Assembly: GCA_023653785.1 (NCBI GenBank)
Contig: JAMKCH010010158.1
Span: forward strand, 62,001 to 126,000
Source of the DNA: Ophioderma brevispina
Lineage: Eukaryota > Echinodermata > Ophiuroidea > Amphilepidida > Ophiodermatidae
Length of the DNA stretch: 64,000 nt
Direction of reading: 5' to 3'
Under the pieces are notes generated by a model. It searched no databases and was not told the origin of the DNA. It saw only the letters and a list, made by a program, of their open reading frames with translations. Positions 33,170 through 44,744 of the stretch are shown here, one piece after another; position 1 is the first letter of the stretch, and each line of letters starts with the position of its first letter. A program made the translations under genes and the position numbers.

Positions 33170-33554
33170 CAGGGCCGTAGCCAGGGGGGGTGCGATGTAA
33201 CTACCCAAATCTCCAAAATTAAAAAAAATGAAAAAGGTCCGCTTATGATGTTGAAGGTCCCCTGCAATTTGTTAAGGTCCGTGTGTAAATTAAAAGAGCT
33301 GGTACGATCGCATACGATTGTCGTTGTTCTATACTGTTGTTTTCTAAAACGCCTGGACTGCGAACATTTTTTTTTTTTTTTTTTTAAAACGTCCCCCCCC
33401 CCCGTGAGGCCCCACTCTTGCAGAAATTTTTGGAGACGAGGTGAAAAATTGGGGTCAACGGCGAGCGCGCGAGCCGAAAAAATTTTTTTTGTAGAAAAGG
33501 TCCCGCTTCGGACAAATCCGCACAACCCCGGGCAAAATCCTGGCTACGGGCCTG
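33170..33554. mobile_element. 385-bp MITE with CAGGGCCGTAGCCAGG termini
   Basis: Left end CAGGGCCGTAGCCAGG (33170-33185) and right end CCTGGCTACGGGCCTG (33539-33554) are inverted repeats with about one mismatch. Inside are poly-T and poly-C tracts (33370-33403) that create a Lys-rich reverse frame. The terminal CAGGG resembles hAT-type termini, but a convincing 8-bp target duplication was not seen. Forward and reverse ORFs of 137-140 codons over this element are not genes. Confidence 0.75.
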
Positions 33555-33584
33555 ATGCCAACCCTATAGTTTACTAGTGCAACT

Positions 33585-34440
33585 TGTCCGGTACGATACT
33601 AAAATGCCAAAAAGGATCGTGGTAAACAAGCTTCTAGGTATAGGTAGGTCATTTTGTTGAAAAAACAAATGTGAAGGTTGGCAGCACCTTCAACGGGGTT
33701 AGGTATGCCGTCATAAAGTCGAAGGGGGGGTGGTTGCACCAATGATATTTCTATGGTCGCATTTTTGAAAATATTAGAAACAGTATGGCTTAAAAAAACT
33801 CTGTTTATGTGCAGCTAGTCATTTTCCATTTCATTTTTAGAGGCCGAAAAACTGCATGAAAATCGATATTCCTTATATTCCTACTTTTTTCAGCACAAAA
33901 AATTGGATTTCGCCCATTTTCTATGAAATTTGCCAGTTTGCCGAATCGCGGACTTGATGGTGTCTTTTGGATTTGGTTAGAAAACTATGTCAATTTTGCA
34001 GAGTGACTATAATATACAGTTGGCATTTTTAGCCATACAGTGCGGAGAAACTGACACCGACGTATACGATAACTCCTTATAGCAAAGCTAATTCGCACTG
34101 CAATTCAGTGTATGATATCAATTTGCGTGACAAAAAATATTGTAATTATGTATTTTTGCTAAAGTAGGTCTGTTTTTTTAATATATATTTTTTGCTGGTT
34201 TTTTATTTTTTGATAAATTTACATGAAAATGATAATTTTGATGGACATGCGAACTTTATAAGATCATTCTGATGTGTTAATGCTGGGGCATGTTGGTACT
34301 CATTTGGTATCAATTATTTGAAAGAGAAGGATCACGACTATCCAATTGGCACAATATCAGGTGTGTCTGTAATATCCTGGTCGTCACTGGAGTTTGTTTA
34401 TACTTCTCCCGAAGGGGATGACCCCCCCCCCCCATCACTT
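33585..34440 (+). mobile_element. Relative of the 52-kb TTAA element, with about 280-bp insertion
   Basis: Shares the order of text with 52020-52500: CTAAAATGCCAAAAA, AATGTGAAGGT, GGTATGCCGTCA..AAGTCGAAGGG, CAGTATGGCT, CGATATTCCT, CGCCCATTTTCTATG and GGTATCAAT..GAAAGAG. An extra stretch of about 280 bp lies at roughly 33966-34245. The TTAACCCTCG termini of the 52-kb copy are not found, so the ends are eroded. It abuts the MITE at 33170-33554. Confidence 0.6.
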
Positions 34441-34444
34441 TGGG

Positions 34445-35660
34445 GCGGGTAAACAAATTTTGCAACGAAAAGGGGAGTTTAGCCAGGCGGAAAAAACATT
34501 GTTGACGGTTGTTAAAGGGATTAGCAGCGATAATGCAAGTAATCGAAAAAAAAATGTGACAGCAGTTGAATATAAAAACTCAGGGAGAAGTGATACCCAA
34601 TTCCATAAAATGCTGCTTAAAATGTACTTACAAATGTAGAAGCAACCACAAATAGTGAAAAAACGAAGTATTTGAGGGAAATAACGTTCCCGCAAAACGT
34701 TTTATGAGCGCAGCGTAAGGGAACCGGGTTTGCAACAGGCTAAAGAATTGTCGCCGTCTGTGCTAGGCAGTAATTTTATTTTGCCGTTCGATATTGAATT
34801 CCAATAACGGTCATTCCACACGAGCCAATAGTTTCGCCCTCAGGATTATTGTATGGTTGCTAATGACGCATGATTATCTTGGCAGCGTTCTGGCTCAGTG
34901 GGCTTGGTGTTTTTTCACACTTGCCTCTGTTTTATCATGCGGACGTGTGGTCAGATTTTCCGAAAATTCCAGCCATTACACTCCCATTCGTGGGAAATTC
35001 CTTCTGACATTCATATTTGGGGCTTGCCTTTCGTACTTTTAATTTGCGTTTAAACCTTCCCAAATCATTTTAACATACAAACTTTTAATATATATATATA
35101 TAGTAGGGTGCAGTTCGGTATGAGATACGTTCTTCGCCCCAGGTCACACGATGATGAATAGATGTTAAATGATCAATCTATGGTAAGCGATAGTTAAATA
35201 GTTGGCTGATCTGGATAGCCTGACAGTACTGCTACCGTATGTACTGTATCCTAGGAAGTAAGTAGCCCCCCCCCCCCCCCCTATGTATTGTGCTTACATG
35301 CCCACACTTGGTATTACTGACCAACGATCACGAGATCTTGACACAATGTTGTCTTTGCTGTGTTGACCGATCTGCTGATATATATTCTAAGTTTGTTCAA
35401 TTTTCTCCTTGTGAGAGCATGGATCTTGACGTGTATATCGTGGGATCTGCTACATATGGTGCTATACAGTATTCTGCCTACTGTGGTATCGCCGTAATAA
35501 TCATTGCTAGATCTATACTTTGGCCCGGATTCCATTGACATACGTGTAGTCCCTTTGTCAGATCGCCCGGTATCCACCGACAGACTTTTGGTTCAGTCGC
35601 TCTCCGATTTGAAGAGGCTCACAACTGCGTGCCCCCAATCAATGGGTACTTGCCAGCCGT
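34445..35660. other. No gene recognised
   Basis: Short frames at 34794-35042 (+, 82 codons) and 35290-35577 (both strands) have no recognised domain. A short (TA)n is at 35087-35102, and a C run at 35267-35281. Confidence 0.4.
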
Positions 35661-35664
35661 CCCA

Positions 35665-36110
35665 ATAAGTTAGAGATCGGTCTAAGATCCGCTTTGGGTC
35701 TCGATTGGCTGGTAAATTTGAAATATATATATGCTTCTCGAGTGTCGGAGATCGGTATAAGGTCCGCTTCGGATCTCGATTTGGCTGGTAAAATGTTGAC
35801 TGTATAAAAAATTTATGTGGGTAGTGTGCCGCGATCGATATAGATCCGCTTCGGGTTCTCGATTTGACTGGTTAAATTTGGAATTGTATGTGTATTTTAT
35901 CCGCAGATCTTTCTAAGAATCCGCTTTGGGCTAGATTGGCGGATAAATTGTTAATTTATTTGTAGTACTTTAGTTCAGGTGAGTGTCAGCCGATCGGTAT
36001 AAGATTCCCTTGGGTCTCGATTTGCCTTGTAAAATTGTAATTGTAGGTGTATTTTATGCGCCGATCGCGTAAGAAGTCCTTTTCGGGTCTGTTTTGGGCA
36101 GGCTAGATTG
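35665..36110. repeat. Minisatellite, six units of about 80 bp, GATCGGTATAAGATCCGCTT
   Basis: The core GATCGGT(A/C)TAAG(A/G)TCCGCTT followed by GGGTCTCGATTTGGCTGG begins near 35670, 35748, 35832, 35903, 35992 and 36062. Spacing is 70-89 bp and divergence increases to the right. Each unit carries a T-rich stretch (GTGTATTTTAT). There is no coding potential. Confidence 0.85.
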
Positions 36111-36114
36111 ATTA

Positions 36115-37455
36115 TTCATGGTTACGTCATGAATAGGTACTTTATGGTAGGAGTTGATGGTGAAGTCGAAAAATGCCTTGAAATTTTGTAATATCTGATG
36201 TTTATATTTAATATGTAAAGCCATTTAGACAAAGTGTGGAGTTTAGGAAGAAATGGCTGGCCAATTGTACGGTCGATGGCAATTGAAACCTGCGTTTAGT
36301 GCTCTTCCAGGAAATTATTCCTAGGCCATCCATGAGGTTGGATACAGATATGTATGGGAACTTAAAAGGCTATAGGCTTACATATTTGTCAGGACCAGTT
36401 TTTTAAATATTTATCCAATTCAGGTTCATTTCTGCATGTAGCAAAATGATTGGTTTTGATAGAAAAAAATTGACCTTGTGAGTCCGCATGTGACAGTGCT
36501 AGTGCAATCCGGGTGTGAAAATGCCTTATTTCGTAGCTCTGTGGACAAATAGACATACAGCGACGGCGTTTCAAAATCTGCATAAACAGCTGATGTGGTT
36601 TAACCAGTACGGAATGAACAAAGATCAATAAAGTTTGAGGTCAAACTGTATTGTATGGGGGCCCAATATTCACATGAAACTGTGATATTCACCGGGAAAG
36701 GCTTTTTTATCTTAAACAGATCAGATAAAAGTAACTGCCTTGCACTTGAATACCACGGAATCAAGCCAACCACTTGCAGGTTCGCATATCCATGCCAGTA
36801 ACAAAAAATATACAAAATATGAATTTTGATGTTAATTTTTTCGATTTTCGGTTCAGCAAATCGTTACTTATCCTTTAACACTTGTTGGTCCACCTGCCCA
36901 TTCGGTAGACGAGGAATGCTGAGGGATGGCGCTCACCCTATCTCCTCGGAAATAGGTTAAAAATAAGACTGAACGAAACGGGGATCTCTTCAACACGTCA
37001 AACTGCCAAAGCAGGTACACCTTTAACATGTTTAATACGCCACTCGGGAGAAAGGAAGTGCTTATGATATGATGTATTTTGACTGTTTATATTCTTGATG
37101 ATTCTCAGTGAAATTTGGTGAGCTTTTGAGGGGTGTCTAGGGCTAGTATGGTCCATTTACAGCCAGGGACAGACTAAATGGGGCGGTGCAGAACACAAAA
37201 TTATAGAATTAATACTATTATTACATTGTATTCTCTTGGGTGTTGGTCATACCATGGACATTATTAGAGGGAAGGACAAACGACGCGAAAACCACCAATT
37301 AACTAATTCGATTACCCATTCAGCTCGACAAAGTAGTAAAGTCTGCTAACCTGAAGTATTGTGCATTTGGTGGTAAAAGCATGAATTTTCAGCAGTGTTT
37401 CTACATAGCATATGGATTATTATTTCTAGACAGGGGAGCCATTTGAGATTGATCC
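36115..37455. other. No gene recognised
   Basis: Two overlapping reverse frames (36389-36815) of 71-79 codons contain VNITVSCEYWAPIQYSL but match nothing I know. No array or clear inverted repeat is visible. Confidence 0.35.
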
Positions 37456-37459
37456 CTAA

Positions 37460-37830
37460 TGTGGTTAGAGGACGCTTTTAAAAATGCCGCCAAATCTCAT
37501 CGTATGACGTGTTAGGGTTAAAAATAAGACTTAAGAGATGCAATAAATTTTATTTTGAATTGTTTTTTGATGGCACAAGTATTAAATAGCAATATCAATT
37601 GCGACACAACTACGAAGTAGAGGGCGCTTTTCAAAAGGCGGCCAAATCCTATTAAATGACATCCGGAAATGACTTACAAGTATGGCAATACAATTTATAA
37701 TTCAATTTTTGAATAATTTTATGTGAGTTGCATTGAAGGCAATGTGGAAAAGAACACACAAAGTATTGATAAAGGGCGCTTTTCAATCTTATTAAAGTAC
37801 ATGTTGAAATTCAAAATAATTGTTTCTTCT
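37460..37830 (+). repeat. Tandem array of the GGCGGCCA family, period about 152 bp
   Basis: The words AGAGGACGCTTTTAAAAATG (37466), AGAGGGCGCTTTTCAAAAGG (37618) and AAAGGGCGCTTTTCAATC (37770) are spaced 152 bp apart. The first two are followed by CCGCCAAATC or CGGCCAAATC. ATTTTATTTTGAATTG and ATTCAATTTTTGAATAATTT also correspond between units. Orientation is opposite to the array at 32.2-32.7 kb. Confidence 0.75.
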
Positions 37831-38189
37831 CCTCGGTGCCTATTTTTAAAAGTGTAGTTTCTATGACTCTATGCAATACTACTGTGGGGCAATTTGGTTG
37901 CATTCGTGAATCGATATATATTCACCTGCTTGCCCTCTAGTGCAAGTACCCAAGCCTATAAGACCGCCTGTATTATTACCATAATGTAGAGTAGTTAAAT
38001 ATATGGGAATGCGAATGTCTTGCTGTGCAACATAACCATTAATATGTTCTATAAGAGGTCAATGTCTGAAGCTTATATCCAATGTAGTACTTTTAATTCA
38101 TTTATTATTCTAAAAATCATAATTATTTTATGCTTGTATTTTGTAGGTGAGTCAAGAATCTTAAGCTTAGGTTAGTCCCAGAAGCACAT

Positions 38190-38535
38190 CTTAGTGATAG
38201 CTGATTAGGAACAGATAGCTAATAGGAACAGCTCCCTCCCGTAGATGGATGATTGCCTGTCTACGCAACGGCAAAAACATCAGTAACAAGTTATAAACAT
38301 CCATAATGTAGTCCTGAATATAGACATTAGTGATAGTTGAATCAGGAACTGCTACTATATTCAAGTTGAACGATTACCTGTCCACACCATGGTAAAGCAT
38401 CATTACCTGTTTTACCCAACCACATTCTAGCCCTGTATATAGAGACTTCAGTGTAGCTAGATTAAGACTGAGCTAACCTCCTTCTGTAGATGGACAGTTC
38501 CATTCATTCATCTACACTGTAAAGTCCTGCAGAGA
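38190..38535 (+). repeat. Degenerate ~130-bp tandem repeat upstream of the 38.6-kb gene
   Basis: AGTGATAGCTGATTAGGAAC (38192), AGTGATAGTTGAATCAGGAA (38329) and AGTGTAGCTAGATTAAGACT (38450) start three roughly similar blocks. Each is followed by a GATTGCCTGTC/GATTACCTGTCC/GGACAGTTCC-type stretch. It lies just upstream of the 38623 start and may be promoter or 5' non-coding sequence of that element. Confidence 0.4.
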
Positions 38536-38622
38536 GACAATCTTTCTGATAGAAACTACTGATGGATAAATTAGAGTAGGAAGTGCTTTCCTCCATTAAT
38601 TTGATTGAGCAATCTTTTCAGC

Positions 38623-38874
38623 ATGTCAAAACGTCACATTATAATAAACCCAGCTACACCTTTACCACAGTACCCTAAACCAAGTACTGTTACGAATTGG
38701 GATCTTTGTTTACTTTGTCAGAATCAAACTAGTGAAGCATTACAGTACCCAGCTAAACCAAGTAAGGCACACATAGGTAGTGGATTTGAATCATTAGCTA
38801 GTCATTTAATTCAGTTTCAGGAACTTGGACACATGCCCAATATCACTACTGTGTGTTTCCTTCAAACTCCTTGA
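38623..38874 (+). pseudogene. N-terminus of an unnamed widespread protein family (broken)
   Basis: From ATG at 38623, preceded by an acceptor-like ATCTTTTCAG, the frame reads NWDLCLLCQNQTSEALQYPA and SGFESLASHLIQFQELGHMP. The CxLCQ..T.EALQ.PA start and a hydrophobic FxxLGHMP stretch are, as I recall, the N-terminal signature of large uncharacterised proteins found in many copies in cnidarian, mollusc and echinoderm genomes; their C-terminus is the segment at 40575-41264. The frame runs a few codons into LINE sequence and stops at 38874. The central part of the protein is missing here. The two cysteines may bind metal; function unknown. Confidence 0.5.
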
Positions 38875-40320
38875 AAGGCTGATCCTGGCTCTACTCGAGG
38901 CTGTCGGCGAATCATATCTGCCTGATGAACAAGCAGGGTTTTGTCATGGCCGGAGCACTGTCCATCATATTGTAAACCTCACAAAATATTGAGGAGAGCT
39001 TTGAAAAGTGTCATAAGGCAGGTAGGTGTCATCTTGGTGGAACTTACTGCAGCATATGACACCGTGTGGAACCAGGGCTTGACACCTAAGCGTCTCAGGG
39101 CCATCCCGGATCGTCACCTTGTATCATTCATATGTAACATGCTTGCAAACCGTAGCTTTGCCCTCAAGACCAGTTATGGTCAGAGCAGTCGACTGCGTCG
39201 TCTGAGGAACGGAGTCCCACAAGGATCAGTTCTGGTTCCCATGTTGTTCAACTTGTATATCAGCGATTTACCTAAAAAAAAAAGATTTAGACAATATGAC
39301 TACACCGACGATCTTGCTCTTTTTCACTCGGACAGATGCTGGCTGAAGTAGAAAATACGCTTACTTCAGATATGACCCTACTTGCAGCATATCTCAAGAC
39401 CTGGAGACATAAGCTGAGTGAAGCCAAGACCACCGCTACTGCCTTCCATCTTAACACCAGAGAGGTTCATCGTCAGCTTAAAATCAACCTCAACGGAGCG
39501 CCTCTGCCACACAATCCTACACCAACCTATATGGGAGTGAAGCAAGATCAGCATCTCGAGTCGGTAGGTGCAAAGGTATCTTCGAGGAATAACCTCCTGT
39601 GCCACCTTGCTGGATCTTCCTGGGTTGCAAGCAAATCCACCCTACGCATCACCACACTGGCTCTGGTCTACAGCACTGCTGAGTATGCCACCCCAGCATG
39701 GTGCAATAGCTCTCACACAAAGAAGTTGGATGCAGTACTCAACGAGACTATGAGAACCATTACTGGCTGCCTTCATCCCACTCCATCTGAGTTTCTACCA
39801 GTGTTTCAAAGTCCTGCAATGCTTCAGAGAGAACATCACACACATAAACTGGTGAAAAAGGCTCTGTTGGACAACAAGCATCTGTTGCACAACACTGTCA
39901 AAGAATCACACCAGCTTGGAAGATAGAGGCTGCGCTCTCGACGACCTTTCTGTCGACACGCTGCTAAACTTTCCATCTCTGCATTCAACATCTTACAGGC
40001 ATGAAACACTGCCTGGCTAGATACTCCAACACCACACCAATTCACTATCACACCTATGACAGAACTCCCACCTGGTAGCAATCATCCACGTAAGGAATGG
40101 GTCACCTCGAACAGGATTCGCACAACAATATGAATGGATGGGGGCTGCGACCATTTCCAGCCTGCCAATGTGGCTCTCCATCACAGACTGTAGATCACAT
40201 TCTCAATGAGTGCCCCACCTTTCGTCCACCGGTGGATGTAGACCTCTCAAATCCCAACCAGTCAACAGCGAGCTGGCTCCACCAATTTCAACATATTTAG
40301 CAGCTGCCTGATACGCAAGA
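38858..40320 (+). mobile_element. LINE ORF2 (RT to C-terminal zinc knuckle), broken
   Basis: Reads in order: FKLLERLILALLEAVGESYL and DEQAGFCHGRST (38860-38960); in another frame VELTAAYDTVWNQGLTPKRL (39040-39100), LRNGVPQGSVLVPMLFNLYI and DYTDDLALFHSD (39200-39330); then 39336-39926 with PTYMGVKQDQHLES, STAEYATPAWCNSS and MRTITGCLHPTPSEFLPV. The end (40097-40303) is CQCGSPSQTVDHILNECPTF, a Cys-His knuckle. The catalytic YADD is YTDD here. A (GAA)-like tail lies near 40310-40323. It has at least three frameshifts and is 5' truncated, inserted between the two parts of the unnamed gene. Confidence 0.85.
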
Positions 40321-40357
40321 AGAACCATCAAAAGATGCAAGTTGCCAGATTGAAAAT

Positions 40358-40567
40358 CAGTGTTGTATCGGGCCTGCCGAGTGCTCTGAGGGGGCAAATT
40401 GCCCAGTCTTGGGAAATTTTCCCTCTCAGGGGGGTCAAAAGGCCAATTTTTCCCGGTCAGAGGGCTAAAAAACGGCTGATTTAGCATGATTTTTGCAAAT
40501 TTTTTCCCGGCCAAAGTCGTCAGAGGGGGCACTTTGCCCCCCCTGCCCCCCGCCTGTTACGCCACTG
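40358..40567. mobile_element. hAT-like 210-bp MITE with 8-bp target duplication
   Basis: Begins CAGTGTTGTATCGGGCCTGC at 40358 and ends CCGCCTGTTACGCCACTG at 40567, so the termini are CAGTG..CACTG inverted repeats with further pairing. The 8 bases before (TTGAAAAT) and after (TTGAAAAG) match at 7 of 8 positions, as expected for hAT-type insertion. The interior has paired CAGAGGG/CCCTCTGA blocks and G/C runs. The reverse ORF (40203-40532) is not a gene. A related right end occurs at 51593. Confidence 0.8.
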
Positions 40568-40574
40568 TTGAAAA

Positions 40575-41264
40575 GTGACTGCAATCTCTTTGCATGACTG
40601 CAAGTCTCCTGTCAAACCATTTGGCACTGGATCACATTTCCGATACATAGCTGTCCATAAAATAACAGCAGGGATGGATCCGAGAATGGGTATTACTCTC
40701 CCAGTCTTTCACGCATTCATTGGGTGTGTTACGGTTTCTGCATTTGCTGGGAGAGGTAAGAAGACGGCTCGGAACACGCGGAAAGCTTTCCCTGAAACTA
40801 CCAATGCATTTGAAGACCTATTGTTCATGCAGAATAACATTAGTAGTGCAACAATGCCCATACTCGAGCGATTTGTAGTACTGCTTTATGATTGCACGAG
40901 TGATGCTTTGGAAGTGAATGAAGCCAGAAAGCAGCTGTTCACACAGAAATCCAGGAGTATGAAAGACATACCGCCTACAAAGGCAGCACTGGAACAGCAC
41001 ATCAAACGGGTCAGCTACCAAGCCAAGTGTTGGACCCAAGCTCAATCTAAACTTCCAAATCCTTCCGACTGGGGTTGGAAAGAGGACAGCGCAGTATGGC
41101 AACCACAGTGGACCAAGCTTCCAGAAGCATCAAAATCATGTTATGAACTAATTCGCTGCTGGTGTACATCGAAAGTGTGCAACAACTACAAGTGTGCAAA
41201 GGCTGTTCTGAGATGCACTGATTTGTGTGGATGTAGGAAACAGTGTGAAAACATGGCTGAGTAG
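40575..41264 (+). pseudogene. C-terminus of the unnamed widespread family (HAFTGCDT-type)
   Basis: A 229-codon frame, the longest in the window. It reads FGTGSHFRYIAVHKITAGM, then LPVFHAFIGCVTVSAFAGRG followed by KKTARNTRKAF, then ILERFVVLLYDCTSDALEV, RKQLFTQKSRSMKDIPPTKA, DWGWKEDSAVWQPQWTKLPE and a Cys-rich tail (CWCTSKVCNNYKCAKAVL, CTDLCGCRKQC). I recall this arrangement from many uncharacterised invertebrate proteins where the second block usually reads HAFTGCDT. Here Thr and Asp are changed to Ile and Val. The GCD..GxGKK pattern is reminiscent of the FEN/PIN-type nuclease core (GCDY..GIGPK), which is inference. The tail resembles CXC-type zinc motifs. Confidence 0.55.
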
Positions 41265-41269
41265 AAGTC

Positions 41270-43600
41270 TCTGTATTAACTATGTACAATGTGAAATTAT
41301 GCAAGTTACATTTTAAAGTGTGCTATATGGCAATTACTGCAGTGGTCACCAACCACAGTGTACTTCAACCCTATAGTATTTAACAGAGGCACAGAGTTGA
41401 TCGATGTAATTCAGCCTATAAACCATTGCCATCACAACAGCCCATCATTTTCTGTAAGTAATAACATTAGTTATATTATGTGTACCAGTTATCTTTGAGA
41501 TTTTGAGCTCTGAGAGAGGTCAGTTATATTTAGGAGAAATTTGCACTATTATGGTTCACCTGATCAATGTTTTCTCAATTTTATTTATGTTTTGGGATTA
41601 TTCAAATCAAATATCACATGAGCTGTGGAGAAATAAGTTACCAATGGCTCTCTTGGATCACTTCCAAGTACCCATTAAGAATTTCCATTGAAGTGGAATG
41701 TATTTTGAGGTTTATTTTCCTAACAAAATGTGAAAAATAAGGAATTGTCGTGTACTTTAAGGCATATGGAGTTAATTTAAGAGCGAATTTAGTTTAACCC
41801 TTGTCTAATGAATGGATTTTACTCATGCATAACATCTAAAACTGTATTTTCTGCAAAGGAAAACATCCTTTGCGCTCTAATTACAGCCTAAACATGTTTA
41901 CATCGGTGGTTGTATGAGTTAGGGTGAGTCATCAAAGTGACGAAGTGGGGATTATTGAAGCCCACCACTAAAAAACAATGGGAAAGATCCAAAATGACCC
42001 AAAATCTTGAAAAGCAAGCTCAAAGTAAATCCACACTTTAACATACATGGTTTTCTTATCATATTTATGTTGCAATAGTTCTTATCTTTCCTCTTTAGCC
42101 ACAATTCTGGCGAAATATGCTTGTTTGCAAGATTTTCAACCAAAAATCAAGCATCTTTGCTTAATTTGTGTAAATTTGGGATTTCAAGGCATGCTCACAT
42201 ATGACGTCACAGTGAGGTTATCCAAAGTCCTTTGGGGCTGATTGTGGCATCATTGGACAGGAAGATTCATAGTAGCTATAAGAGGTCTCAAATTCAGCGT
42301 TCAATAGAGTGTTTGATATTATTTCCTAAAGGGGTTGCAGCAACTCCCACACCCCGTCGGCAGCGTAAGTTAAAAAAATAACTCCGATAGACAAGGGGAG
42401 TAATAACTGGGAAACATAAGGTATATGTGAAAGTGAAGGTATCTTTTAAGATCAAACCTATGCAATTGGTTCTGCATGTACAAAACATGAACTTTGTAAG
42501 ACAGGTCAAATGTATACAGAATGGATTTAATTTTAGAAACAATTTTATTTTTTGTATTGAAAGATTCTTAATTTATCACATTTGATACGCAAAATCGGCA
42601 TTTTCCGATTCAAAAAAGGTCATTGACCTCAACCAGTCCCCAGGGGTCAAATCTAAAATTGGCTCATATCTCAAAACAAGGTTGGGTATGTACTACAACT
42701 GTGGAAACTTTCATGCTTTATCAAAAAGGCACAATCCTTCCATTATGAGAGTTAAGCAGCTACACACTAAAAAGCTAGGCACCGATGTGTATTCATGTAC
42801 ATCCCACCGAGAACGTTTGTGATTATATTCTTTGCCGCGGTCGATTCAGTGACGACGGGAAAAGCTTGTGTCCACAAAAAACTTTGTAATTTGACCGGAT
42901 GGTGTGTGGGGGGAAAAAACCCCCTAACTGTAGGGGTTTTTGGAAAATGCACAGTACATTCAATTTTCCCTCTTTTTTGGAAAGTTTGCTTGTCACCAAT
43001 AGAGGAGGAATTTGTTCAGCAAATACCGAAAAACCCCATCAAAATCCGTCATTCCTTTGTGCATTTTGGGTGAAAATAAGCTTGCATTTTGGGTGAGTTT
43101 GGCACCCGTAATTGTTAAAAAAAATGTGAAAATAATAATGAAATGTTCACTTCCGACTCTTGAGAAAGAAAACGATGTTCAATGTACCTTGTAACAAGTT
43201 TATAACTTCTGAACTGGTTCCCAAGCCGCGCCCCCAACACGTGTAATTGTACATCGATAACCCACAAAATTGTAATAATTTAACTTCCGGTGATGTTGAA
43301 TTTGGTTACCGCTGTGGCTGTTTGATAGGCGATACCATGTCGAACTTATTTCAAAGTCAGTTTCATCTGAAATATGAATGTGATAAGTCATACTTTATAC
43401 CTAATTAAATGTATAAATTATAAATTAATTAACCAATATTTTGATGAGGGGGGATGGTCAATACGATCATCCCCCCAATGTTGATACCCATTCACGTGTT
43501 TTTGACCCAAAATAACCTCATATTTTACTATAATAGTTTAAAAATGGTAAATTTCCGCGCGCTTTGGGCGCATTTTGTTCAAATTACAATTCCTCCATAT
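41270..43600. other. No gene recognised
   Basis: Short frames on both strands (41503-41691, 42047-42241, 42294-42542, 42767-43194) lack recognised domains. There is no array and no strong inverted repeat. Confidence 0.4.
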
Positions 43601-43604
43601 CATT

Positions 43605-43682
43605 GTTGTTTGACAATTTTGTATGTTTAAATGCTTTGGAAATAAAGATTGATTGATTGATTGATGGATTGATTGATTGATG
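43605..43682 (+). mobile_element. LINE/SINE 3' end with (ATTG)n tail
   Basis: TTTGTATGTTTAAATGCTTT followed by GGAAATAAAG and then about eight ATTG repeats, with one GATGG variant. This is the usual 3' end of CR1/RTE-group elements and SINEs that borrow it. No protein-coding part is seen upstream. Confidence 0.65.
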
Positions 43683-43911
43683 TCGTGAACAATAATACTT
43701 CGTCTCCCGAAGGGTGGTGGTTGCCATCCAACACTTCAAGATCATCCTATACCCTACTTATAGATGAGGTGACATCAATGTTTACAAACACAAGTTAGCA
43801 CCTGGTCAACTGACATGTAAGAGGTGCGAAGAATATGGGAATACGGTTACAGCACTCAGTAGCCTTATCACGCCTGATTGAGCGCGAATTTTAAAAGCAC
43901 AAGCCCTACCG

Positions 43912-44085
43912 CCGGTGTGGCAGGAGATATGGTCCGCCGGTCTCACAGTCCGGGAACAATGGTGAACAATAGGGCAATCGATTCAGTTGACTCTTCACGT
44001 AACATTAGTTTCACGCTTTATTCCGTTGTCGTCTATGGAGCCCGGACTGTGGTTACTGCCGGACCATATCTCCTTTCACACCGGG
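43912..44085 (+). mobile_element. 174-bp MITE, CCGGTGTG-type termini (copy 2)
   Basis: The left terminus CCGGTGTGGCAGGAGATATG with CACAGTCCGGG further in is mirrored by CCCGGACTGTGG, CCATATCTCC and CACACCGGG at the right. It is the reverse complement of 24766-24939, same length, about 90% identical. A 109-codon forward frame covering it is only a by-product. Confidence 0.8.
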
Positions 44086-44361
44086 CAGTCCTTTATTCGT
44101 TGCCCGGCGTTGACGTTACATGTCACCTCATCTATACCCTGGTTGCTGCTTCCTTTTGCATGAAAAAGAATGCAGAACATCAATTGACGATACATTGGAA
44201 CTTTTAACATCAGAGAAATTGAAGGGTGGTAACGTTTGGTAAGCGAGGGTTAAAGGGGCATTTCGTGATCCACAGCCTCGTCCCCCTAACTTAGCTCAAC
44301 AAATTTATGATTTTTATATATTCTGAACCGTTGGCCTGAGTATAGTATGTGTGCTTAATCT

Positions 44362-44545
44362 TACACTGTTAAAAATGTTCTTGAAAACGTCGTTTTAAAT
44401 GTCAGCCGGGACTCGAAACGTGCAAATACTTGTAAAATGGGTCTCGAAACGTGCAAATAACTGTAAAAAAACGTCGTTTTAACTGTTGTGAATCCCAGCT
44501 GCCAGTCAAAACGCCGTTATTTTAATGACCATTTTTAATAGTGTA
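44362..44545. mobile_element. 184-bp MITE with TACACTGTTAAAAATG termini
   Basis: TACACTGTTAAAAATG at 44362 is mirrored by CATTTTTAATAGTGTA ending at 44545. Internal repeats AACGTCGTTTTAA and CTCGAAACGTGCAAATA occur twice. Removal restores continuity with the intact 47.3-kb element (CTTA..CGTGCAA), confirming it as an insertion. Confidence 0.85.
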
Positions 44546-44744
44546 CGTGCAAATTCGATCTACTCTGGAAGAAATTCGTAATTTGGTATTTTCTGTCCGT
44601 AAACGGACATAAATTACAACACAGTGGCCTGAGGCAGCGTGATACAAACATTTGCTCATAACATCCAAATGCACCGTCGGAATCAACTGAAATTTAAAAA
44701 TTTACAATATCAAAGAGTTGCACATTATCGAGTAAATTGATATA

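Noticed and set aside
33112..33577. Two 137-140-codon frames on opposite strands
   Set aside because: Both lie over the CAGGGCCGTAGCC MITE with poly-T and poly-C tracts; low-complexity translations.
35290..35577. Reverse frame containing MESG, considered as a discoidin N-terminal exon
   Set aside because: Only four residues agree with the usual GMESG start; the following residues do not fit, and no splice site was evident.
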